A stretch of DNA of 5,087 nucleotides from G039029935 sp039029935 (GTDB taxonomy: Bacteria; Chloroflexota; Anaerolineae; Caldilineales; Caldilineaceae). The position numbers and the translations under genes are program-made. Where the stretch lies: contig JBCCFC010001027.1 of assembly GCA_039029935.1 (NCBI GenBank), positions 1 to 5,087 on the forward strand, read 5' to 3'. The notes beneath the pieces are model-generated. The model saw nothing but the letters and a program-made list of their open reading frames with translations, did not search any database and was not told where the DNA came from. This document shows, one piece after another, positions 1-5,087 of this stretch. Positions within the stretch are counted from its first letter, which is position 1. Every line of letters begins with the position of its first letter.

Positions 1-30
1 CCCAAATTTTACAAAATTTGGGCATTTTTT
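1..30 (+). terminator. Rho-independent terminator, rightward
   Basis: A perfect inverted repeat (arms 1-10 and 13-22, CCCAAATTTT / AAAATTTGGG around AC) is followed after two bases by TTTTTT at 25-30. The T-run is on the right, so it fits termination of a plus-strand gene ending left of the window. On the minus strand, where it would serve the binding-protein gene ending at 83, the stem is preceded by A6, and any T-run would lie outside the window. A bidirectional terminator between convergent genes is therefore possible. If so, the binding-protein gene is not followed by permease genes on its own strand. Confidence 0.7.
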
Positions 31-82
31 CATCCATCAAGCCACGCTGGTCGTTCTGAAATCGTACAAATTGGGAACGCGA

Positions 83-1105
83 TTACTGAACTGACTCCAC
101 CCAAGGCATCCACAGAGCCTCATTGGCCGCCATCCACTCGTCTATAACCTCATCAATGTCACGGCCATTCTGATCAATCTCAATGACCATCTTGCTTTGT
201 TCTGTTCCATCCAACGTAAATTGCTCCAGAATGGTTTGGGCTACAGGCCATGTCTCGGCAACACCCGCCCACATGCTCTTGAGTACAAGTGCCTGTGCAA
301 AGTCGCAGTCATTCGCCATATCTGGGTTTGGTCCCCATGCAGGGTCTTCCAAGCAGTCATCCTCATAGGCTGGCTCAATGTCTACCCAACCCATCTCCAC
401 TTCAGCATGAATCCAATGGGGTGCCCAGAACATCAAGACCAATGGTTGCTCTGCGACAACGGCTGATTGAATCTCTGCAATCTGTGCGCCCTCGCTACCC
501 GCTGGAACGGCCACAAATGGCAGGTCTAGAGCCGCAACCGCGTCGATTGTGCGTGTACCCCAGTCTGCTGGATAGGCCAATAGACGACCTTGAGGTGCGG
601 TTTCGGCTGTTGCCAGCGTTTCAGCACAGTCGATCAAGCCTTGCATACTGGGCAGCCCAGGACACATTTCTTCCATATATTTGGGATAGGCCCAGCCCTC
701 TCGGTTGTTCAGACCCAATGAGCCGATCTCAATAACCGTGCCATCGGCCACAGCTTCTGGGTAAATCTCACCCACATTGTTGTTCCAAACCTCTGGCTGC
801 ATGTGGATGGTTCCCTCAGCTAAGGCAGCAAATTGTGGCACAGCACCTGCTGTCACATATTCAACTTCCAGGCCCGCATGTTCAAGAACATTGCCTAAGA
901 AGTGAGCCGTCACATGTTGTCCGGTCCATTCGTTGATAGCAATTTTGATAGGACCCGCGTCGCTACCTGCATCAGCACTCTCAGCACTCTCACTGCTGGC
1001 ACTATCAGCACCAGCATCACTTGCCGGAGCTGCGGGGGGCGCACAAGCCATCAATACAAGTGCAACAACGAGCAAAATACCCATCTGTAGTTTAGGTAGT
1101 CTCAT
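83..1105 (-). CDS. Glycine betaine/choline-type ABC transporter substrate-binding lipoprotein
   Basis: This 340-residue extracytoplasmic binding protein resembles the OpuAC/ProX family, which captures quaternary amines for an ABC importer. A lipoprotein signal (residues 1-21) ends in the lipobox LMAC with the lipidated Cys at 21. A flexible Ala/Ser/Asp linker (22-51) follows, containing a tandem 9-bp repeat that encodes ESA-ESA. The mature fold starts at IKIAINEW (53-60). Aromatics typical of a cation-binding box are visible: W60, W107 in PEVW, W138/Y140 in REGWAYPKY, and W227/W231 in FWAPHW. Cys pairs 148/160 and 251/267 could form disulfides. The start is supported by AAGGAG (1118-1113) seven bases upstream. 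No permease or ATPase subunit is in the window, and the rightward terminator at 1-30 suggests that the gene stands alone. The exact ligand (glycine betaine, proline betaine, choline, carnitine or other) cannot be read from sequence. The family call is firm. Confidence 0.88.
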   Translation of the reverse strand: MRLPKLQMGILLVVALVLMACAPPAAPASDAGADSASSESAESADAGSDAGPIKIAINEWTGQHVTAHFLGNVLEHAGLEVEYVTAGAVPQFAALAEGTIHMQPEVWNNNVGEIYPEAVADGTVIEIGSLGLNNREGWAYPKYMEEMCPGLPSMQGLIDCAETLATAETAPQGRLLAYPADWGTRTIDAVAALDLPFVAVPAGSEGAQIAEIQSAVVAEQPLVLMFWAPHWIHAEVEMGWVDIEPAYEDDCLEDPAWGPNPDMANDCDFAQALVLKSMWAGVAETWPVAQTILEQFTLDGTEQSKMVIEIDQNGRDIDEVIDEWMAANEALWMPWVESVQ

Positions 1106-1112
1106 GATTCCT

Positions 1113-1118
1113 CTCCTT
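1113..1118 (-). promoter_or_regulatory. Ribosome binding site of the binding-protein gene
   Basis: On the minus strand AAGGAG, within GAAGGAGAGG, lies seven bases before the ATG at 1105-1103. This fixes the start and places the lipobox at a normal distance from the N-terminus. Confidence 0.8.
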
Positions 1119-1160
1119 CAATAATCGTATTATGTTTATTTGATAGATTAAAGCCGTAGT

Positions 1161-1226
1161 TGTCTATATTACCATTGTTTTTTCTCTATACATAAATTTG
1201 CCCTACGTGAGGTTACTCAACAGTCA
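1161..1226 (-). pseudogene. Decayed fragment of a P-type ATPase phosphorylation region
   Basis: This stretch aligns without gaps to 3451-3516, inside the intact ATPase gene, at a constant offset of 2290 bases. By hand count 33 of 37 bases match at 1190-1226 and 17 of 29 at 1161-1189. In the same frame it reads TVE*PHVGQIYV*, against TVEQPHVGEIYV followed by W in the intact protein (residues 391-403, just after the DKTGTL motif). It continues weakly as RKNNGNID against NENHGMTD. Both stops are single transitions, CAA to TAA and TGG to TAG. Similarity fades to the right, where the DKTG codons are not preserved, and to the left before the binding-protein ribosome site. It is too short and broken to encode anything. 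It is best read as a remnant of a paralogous pump gene, or of a copied patch of the present one, stranded in the divergent promoter region. Confidence 0.72.
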
Positions 1227-1261
1227 GCAATGTGATATTGTTTGTATGGTATGATGAGGGG

Positions 1262-1279
1262 TTATTGACCAATCAATAA
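1262..1279. promoter_or_regulatory. Candidate operator: perfect 7-bp inverted repeat over the -35 box
   Basis: TTATTGA (1262-1268) and TCAATAA (1273-1279) are perfect inverted repeats separated by CCAA. The palindrome covers the -35 hexamer at 1265-1270, where a bound dimeric regulator would block RNA polymerase. It also lies upstream of the divergent binding-protein gene, so one regulator could control both. No regulator gene is in the window. The site is AT-rich, so part of the symmetry could be chance. Confidence 0.45.
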
Positions 1280-1293
1280 AATAATAATATACT
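1265..1293 (+). promoter_or_regulatory. Sigma70-type promoter of the Rieske oxygenase gene
   Basis: TTGACC (1265-1270, five of six to consensus) and TATACT (1288-1293, five of six) are separated by exactly 17 bases of A/T-rich spacer. The expected start point near 1300 would give a leader of about 40 bases before the ATG at 1340. Confidence 0.62.
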
Positions 1294-1324
1294 CTCAATC
1301 TATCCATCATTGCATGATACGCTG

Positions 1325-1331
1325 AAAGGAG
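1325..1331 (+). promoter_or_regulatory. Ribosome binding site that sets the Rieske start
   Basis: AAAGGAG lies eight bases before the ATG at 1340. An earlier in-frame ATG at 1310 would add ten residues but has no comparable site, and translation from it would run through this Shine-Dalgarno sequence. The start at 1340 is therefore preferred. Confidence 0.82.
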
Positions 1332-1339
1332 AAATACTG

Positions 1340-2473
1340 ATGAGTACATCCAAATATGAGTGGCCGAATCGAAAGCTTGAAGAGGCCTATACGCTTCCAT
1401 CACGCTATTTCTATGAGCCTGCCATTATGGAGGACGAGAAATGGGCGATCTTTTACAAAAGCTGGAGATTGGTGGCCCATGTGAGCGAGGTTGTTCAACC
1501 ACGCCAGTTTGTCACCTGTGAGATATTTGATCAAAGCATCCTCATCGTTCGCGGTGATGACAATACACTGCGTGCATTCCACAACGTCTGCCAACATCGC
1601 GGCAACAAATTAGTCACTGATCCACGGGGTCAAAGTTCTCGGTCATTTGTATGCAGCTATCATGCATGGTCATACGGTACAGATGGTTCTCTGCTTGGTG
1701 CGCCAAGAACCGAGCGGCTTGAGAATTTTAACAAAGCCGATAATTGTCTGAAATCCGTCAGGGTTCAGGAATTTGCAGGATTCGTTTTCATCAATCTGGA
1801 TGAACATGCTGAATCTATGGAAGATTTATTTCCAGGTGCCGCCGAGCTAATTCTGGAACACGCTCCAGACATGGCTAATCTGAAATTTGAGTCACAATAT
1901 GATCTTGTTGCACCCATCAATTGGAAAGTCGCAATGGATAATGGGATTGAGGCCTATCACTTAATGCTTTCAGGCCCAGCACACAAAGAGTTGACTCACA
2001 TGCTGGACTTCAAACAATTTTTGCCCCAAGTCCACGATAATTGGTGGGCTTTGATGGGACCCCCAAAGCCGGGGTTAACGGAAGTTTATGGTGTAGAAAT
2101 CGGCGATTCACCTTATCAGACAGATCACTTCATCAACACATGGTTGTTTCCAAATACGGCCATCTATTGTGTTCCGTATGTTGACTATGTTGCAACGTTC
2201 TTAGTCATTCCGTTAGAGGCGGAGAAGACATTGCTGCGCTTTGGGTATTATGTGCCAGACCGAGAGGAAACACCGCTCACGGTCGCTGCTAGAGACTGGA
2301 TGAACGACCAGCTTGGGCCAGAAGACATTGAGCTGAATCTAACGACCCAACAAGGGTTAAAATCGTTTGGCTTTGATCAGGGCCGTTATATGATTGACCC
2401 TGAACGGAGCAATGAAAGCGAATACGCGGTTCATCACTTCCATACGAAAGTTTACGAGGCCCTCATTGCGTAG
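1340..2473 (+). CDS. Rieske non-haem iron oxygenase, alpha subunit (CntA/GbcA-like)
   Basis: This 377-residue cytoplasmic oxygenase has a Rieske [2Fe-2S] domain with ligands C84-x-H86 and C105-x2-H108 (CQH and CSYH, 18 residues apart), followed by the catalytic domain. The catalytic iron site begins at NWK (194-196). E204-A-Y-H207 and H215 are the likely bridging acid and two His ligands, and D329 in PEDIELNL is the probable third ligand. The C-terminal block (QQGL 337-340, GRYM 348-351, HHFH 365-368) is also usual in this group. A glutamate at 204 rather than aspartate is typical of carnitine or betaine-type oxygenases. That resemblance, together with the divergent quaternary-amine binding protein, suggests N-demethylation or cleavage of a quaternary amine. 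An aromatic substrate is the alternative. The spacing H207-x7-H215 is wider than the common H-x4-H. The required reductase is not in the window. Confidence 0.87.
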   Translation: MSTSKYEWPNRKLEEAYTLPSRYFYEPAIMEDEKWAIFYKSWRLVAHVSEVVQPRQFVTCEIFDQSILIVRGDDNTLRAFHNVCQHRGNKLVTDPRGQSSRSFVCSYHAWSYGTDGSLLGAPRTERLENFNKADNCLKSVRVQEFAGFVFINLDEHAESMEDLFPGAAELILEHAPDMANLKFESQYDLVAPINWKVAMDNGIEAYHLMLSGPAHKELTHMLDFKQFLPQVHDNWWALMGPPKPGLTEVYGVEIGDSPYQTDHFINTWLFPNTAIYCVPYVDYVATFLVIPLEAEKTLLRFGYYVPDREETPLTVAARDWMNDQLGPEDIELNLTTQQGLKSFGFDQGRYMIDPERSNESEYAVHHFHTKVYEALIA

Positions 2474-2563
2474 AACAGAATGCTGAATAAATAACATGCT
2501 AAATTGGAGCGCGCACAGATATTTGGCAAAAGAGCAGAAGTCACCTGGATTGTTGAATGTATT

Positions 2564-4684
2564 CTATCGTACAGATTGAAGCCGCAGTCGCATTGAATTG
2601 ACAACCGAAGCCACCAAACCAATATTGTACAGGGCAATGGCGGAGATGATGCCAAAATGAAGAAAGTAAACGCCACCAATACACACCAAACTCGGTATCG
2701 CTGTCATCCATAGATTCACCTGCATATTGCGTTCAAAAGAATCAGCGATTTTAAAGAGTCGGGCAAATTGGCTCAGGCTGGCGTCCATGAGGATAATCTG
2801 TGCCGCATCAGTCGCAATTGAGGAGGCCCCACTCATCGAGACAGAGACATCGGCCTGTTTAAGCGCAACAGTGTCGTTGATGCCATCCCCAATAAAGCAG
2901 ACAGTGCGTCCCTCTTCTTGTAACTGTTGAATGTATTCAGCCTTTTGCTCGGGCAGTGTGTTGGCAAAGTAATGCTCAATGCTCAGTTCCTCGGCCAACG
3001 TTTGCGTTGGCGTCTCTTGGTCTCCGGAGATGACATAGATATCCATGCCCATCGCTTGCAACTGCTGGATGATGTTGGACGCTTCCGGTCGAATTGTCGG
3101 CACTAATTCGATCATGCCGCGAAATTGTTGATTAATGGCAACCATGACCAAAGAATATCCTAGCTGTTGGCTTTTTGTTTGGATGGTTTGCGCATCGGCA
3201 GGTATCTCAATGCCTTCCATCTCCATAAAGCGTCGGCTCCCCACATGAACAGCTATCTCCTCATTGTTGGGTGTGTTTGCCGACAACACGACATAGAGGC
3301 CAAACCCAATCGCATAACGGCTGTTATCTATTGGCGGCAGTGTCAGGTTGCGTCCCCGTGCCTCTGCCAAAATAGCCTTGGCAATCGGGTGGCTTTGTTG
3401 TGATTCTGCGGCTGCGGCATAGATCAAAACCTGCTCTGAACTGGCAGTGTCATCTGTCATACCATGATTTTCGTTCCACACATAAATTTCACCGACGTGA
3501 GGTTGCTCAACAGTCAACGTCCCCGTTTTATCAAAGACAACCGTGTCTATATTTTTGAAGAAGTCAAATGACCGTGCATCTTTGACCAAGATGCCAGAGC
3601 GCAGGGCTATTGTGAGCGCATTGAGCATACTCAATGGGGCCGAAAAACGCATGTTGTAGCCCAATCCACCCCCAAAGAAGAGAGCCAGCGCACTTTGCAC
3701 CCCACGTAGAGGCCATGCCACTGTACCCAGCACAAACGTCAACGGCGCAAAACGGTCGCCCAACGCCTCGGCCCGTGACTGGACATTGAGCTTAAAGTCG
3801 GCGGTGTTTGTCAGGAGTGTCGTAATTTGGGCGGCGGTGGTTTCCGCGCCAGCGTTTTCGACCGCAATCTCGACACGTCCTGCCAGCAGCGTCGTTGCCG
3901 CCAGCACACTATCCCCTACTTCTTTTTCGATGGGCTGAGACTCGCCTGTCAACATCCGTTGATCAACTGTGCAAATGCCACCAACAATGACACCATCAAC
4001 AGGGATTATCCCGCCAGCGTGAACCACAATTCTTTCGCCTGTCTGAAGTTGCTCCAACGGAATCCGGACCTCTTGCCCCTCAACGATTACCCAAACCGTG
4101 CTGGGCAAATCGCCAAATAGATTTGCCATATTTTGCTTGGAGTGATCCTCGGTCTTTTTCAGAATCACCTTGCTTAAGAAAATCAGGACAATGGCCGTTG
4201 CCCCTGCATAGGTATATCCGGCCAAAAACATACCGGGTGCCACAATCATGTCAATCACGCTCAGGGTGATGCGTCGCTCATAGAGTAGTGCGCGCACACC
4301 AGCTATAATAAATGGATAGACTGCAACTATCTGAGTCAATAGCCCTAATGGGTATAGGAGCGGGGCAATGCGGCCTCCAAACAATAGTCCCAGACTTGTC
4401 AGTGAGATCGCCAAATATACTTTATCCTGATCAAATTTTTTGCCATCGCTTGCCAAGTCTGTTTGCATAAAAAAGTTTGGTAAAGTAATGAGTCGGTTTG
4501 CGGTTGAGGCAGTTTCCGCCAGAGAAGTTTTGGTCGGATTTTGTGCCTGTGTATTTGCTGATATCAATATGGATACTAACCTTTTACCTTGTTTTGGGGC
4601 GGTGCTTGGTAGCCGAGTCCTTTGTCTTTTTCTACGTATCCATATATTTTGTAAGCTATTTTTATATATTTGCAAAAGGTTCAT
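2564..4684 (-). CDS. P1B-like P-type ATPase lacking the canonical metal-site motifs
   Basis: This 706-residue inner-membrane transport ATPase has helices near residues 89-104, 112-134 and 141-175. An actuator domain follows with TGES at 246-249, then helices near 312-345. The phosphorylation motif DKTGTLT starts at D385. The nucleotide domain has the P1B hallmark H432-P433 and G460-x-G462, the hinge has GDGIND at 599-604, and two helices close the protein (about 658-675 and 677-698). The machinery is complete, so the pump should be active. There is no N-terminal HMA domain or CxxC. Counting back from DKTGT, the CPC site of copper pumps corresponds to L341-G342-Y343; the YN of the next-to-last helix is P664-S665; and MxxSS is absent. 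The transported ion is therefore unknown. The start is uncertain: residues 1-75 are basic and polar, AT-rich, and lack a well-spaced ribosome site (AAAGG lies 15 bases away). M73 (codon 4468-4466) is another possible start but also lacks one. Confidence 0.87.
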   Translation of the reverse strand: MNLLQIYKNSLQNIWIRRKRQRTRLPSTAPKQGKRLVSILISANTQAQNPTKTSLAETASTANRLITLPNFFMQTDLASDGKKFDQDKVYLAISLTSLGLLFGGRIAPLLYPLGLLTQIVAVYPFIIAGVRALLYERRITLSVIDMIVAPGMFLAGYTYAGATAIVLIFLSKVILKKTEDHSKQNMANLFGDLPSTVWVIVEGQEVRIPLEQLQTGERIVVHAGGIIPVDGVIVGGICTVDQRMLTGESQPIEKEVGDSVLAATTLLAGRVEIAVENAGAETTAAQITTLLTNTADFKLNVQSRAEALGDRFAPLTFVLGTVAWPLRGVQSALALFFGGGLGYNMRFSAPLSMLNALTIALRSGILVKDARSFDFFKNIDTVVFDKTGTLTVEQPHVGEIYVWNENHGMTDDTASSEQVLIYAAAAESQQSHPIAKAILAEARGRNLTLPPIDNSRYAIGFGLYVVLSANTPNNEEIAVHVGSRRFMEMEGIEIPADAQTIQTKSQQLGYSLVMVAINQQFRGMIELVPTIRPEASNIIQQLQAMGMDIYVISGDQETPTQTLAEELSIEHYFANTLPEQKAEYIQQLQEEGRTVCFIGDGINDTVALKQADVSVSMSGASSIATDAAQIILMDASLSQFARLFKIADSFERNMQVNLWMTAIPSLVCIGGVYFLHFGIISAIALYNIGLVASVVNSMRLRLQSVR

Positions 4685-5019
4685 CTGCTATGTATTCTAC
4701 CTTTACCGTATTTCATTCTTTTCTACACTTTCAACGTGTTTATTTTAGACACTTTTTACGAAATTTATTCTCAATTTCTTACTTTTTCAAAAAGTTAAAT
4801 ACAATTTCAATAACAAGGTGTCTTATATCACAGAATGGCGTATCAGTCTATATCACCAATCATAACACAGATTGCAAACCTGTCACAAGCTTTGATGAGC
4901 GTTCATATATCTGTGTATTCGTCTTAAGCATGTACAAAACGAATGACGAGAGATGGATTGTTTCTATCAAATAAGTGTAATGGTCAGTAACAGCTTGAAC
5001 AGTTTGACCAGCTCATTTT
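4685..5019. other. AT-rich intergenic region with no supported gene
   Basis: These 335 bases upstream of the ATPase contain no convincing coding sequence on either strand. The only long open frame (4498-4974, plus) is a Phe/Tyr/Ser-rich run typical of translated T-rich DNA, overlaps the ATPase antisense, and has no recognisable domain. A weak inverted repeat (ACACAGAT at 4865-4872 with ATCTGTGT at 4909-4916) and TGGTCA/TGACCA at 4981-4986 and 5005-5010 are present without T-runs. The region probably holds the ATPase leader and promoter. Confidence 0.55.
4762..4790 (-). promoter_or_regulatory. Possible sigma70-type promoter of the ATPase gene
   Basis: On the minus strand TTGAAA (4790-4785, five of six) and TAAATT (4767-4762, four of six) are 17 bases apart. 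Transcription would start near 4755, about 70 bases before the assigned ATG. The surrounding DNA is very AT-rich, so similar matches by chance are likely. Confidence 0.3.
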
Positions 5020-5084
5020 GTCATTCCTACGAGGCCAAGAATCAACGTCATACCAGAGTGGATGCTGGCCTTCGCAGGGGTGAC
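5020..5084. repeat. REP-like imperfect palindrome
   Basis: The element begins GTCATTCCTACGAGGCC and ends GGCCTTCGCAGGGGTGAC. The two 24-base arms (5020-5043 and 5061-5084) pair with one bulge on each arm. Two of the arm differences are T/C changes that leave G-T (G-U) wobbles, so the stem is maintained. The loop is about 17 bases. The GTCATTCC...GGGTGAC ends match the general style of dispersed extragenic palindromes in many bacteria. Copy number cannot be seen here, since this is the only copy in the window. No T-run follows inside the window, so a terminator role is not supported. Confidence 0.6.
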
Positions 5085-5087
5085 TTA

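Noticed and set aside
289..735. 148-residue plus-strand open frame inside the binding-protein gene
   Set aside because: It is antisense to a firmly identified coding sequence and its translation shows no family features.
972..989. Tandem 9-bp repeat (TCAGCACTC twice) as a possible repeat element
   Set aside because: It lies in the coding sequence for the flexible linker and is explained by low-complexity expansion (ESA-ESA).
1136..1147. 12-base match TTATTTGATAGA shared with the minus strand at 4974-4963
   Set aside because: A 12-mer match between AT-rich stretches of a 5-kb window is expected by chance, and the flanks do not align.
1161..1226. Idea that the ATPase-like relic is an antisense regulator of the ATPase mRNA
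   Set aside because: A transcript of the binding-protein gene would carry it in the same sense as the ATPase mRNA, and the only visible plus-strand promoter fires downstream of it.
2474..2563. Expected bidirectional terminator between the convergent oxygenase and ATPase genes
   Set aside because: No stem of useful length followed by a T-run was found on either strand in these 90 bases.
4865..4916. 8-bp inverted repeat ACACAGAT/ATCTGTGT with a 36-base gap
   Set aside because: The arms are short, the loop is long, there is no T-run and no flanking gene end, so it is not a supportable terminator or operator.
4498..4974. 158-residue plus-strand open frame rich in Phe, Tyr and Ser
   Set aside because: It overlaps the ATPase N-terminus antisense, has low-complexity composition expected from T-rich DNA, no ribosome site and no recognisable domain.
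4981..5010. TGGTCA/TGACCA inverted repeat with 18-base gap
   Set aside because: Six-base arms do not extend inward and no promoter or terminator signal accompanies them.

Overview
The window holds three intact protein genes, one decayed gene fragment and a few regulatory or repeat elements. The base composition is moderate (roughly 45% GC by eye), with an AT-rich stretch at about 4620-4980. A long Ala/Ser/Asp-rich linker follows the lipobox of the secreted lipoprotein, and the P-type pump lacks the usual metal-site motifs. Both would fit a Chloroflexota-like bacterium, possibly with cyanobacterial-type pump relatives. That is only an impression: there is no rRNA or phylogenetic marker here.

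Layout, left to right. Positions 1-30 carry a perfect palindrome followed by T6, a rho-independent terminator reading rightward, presumably for a gene that ends just outside the window. Positions 83-1105 (minus) encode a lipoprotein substrate-binding protein of the glycine betaine/proline betaine/choline (OpuAC/ProX-like) class. Positions 1106-1339 are a divergent intergenic region. It contains a 66-bp in-frame but stop-riddled relic of a P-type ATPase phosphorylation region (1161-1226), then a good sigma70-type promoter (1265-1293) with a perfect inverted repeat over its -35 box. Positions 1340-2473 (plus) encode a Rieske non-haem iron oxygenase alpha subunit. After a 90-bp convergent gap with no visible terminator hairpin, 2564-4684 (minus) encodes a 706-residue P1B-like P-type ATPase. 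Its catalytic motifs are all intact, but the transmembrane metal-ligand motifs are absent. Positions 4685-5019 are AT-rich and non-coding, with one plausible promoter for the ATPase. Positions 5020-5084 form a REP-like imperfect palindrome.

How the parts may work together (inference): the divergent binding-protein and Rieske genes suggest uptake and oxidative demethylation or cleavage of a quaternary amine such as carnitine, glycine betaine or stachydrine. Rieske enzymes of the CntA/GbcA/Stc2 type do this chemistry. No ABC permease, ATP-binding subunit or Rieske reductase is in the window, so the pathway is incomplete here. The ATPase is probably a separate unit. The relic of an ATPase-like sequence in the binding-protein/Rieske promoter region is the most unexpected thing in the window.
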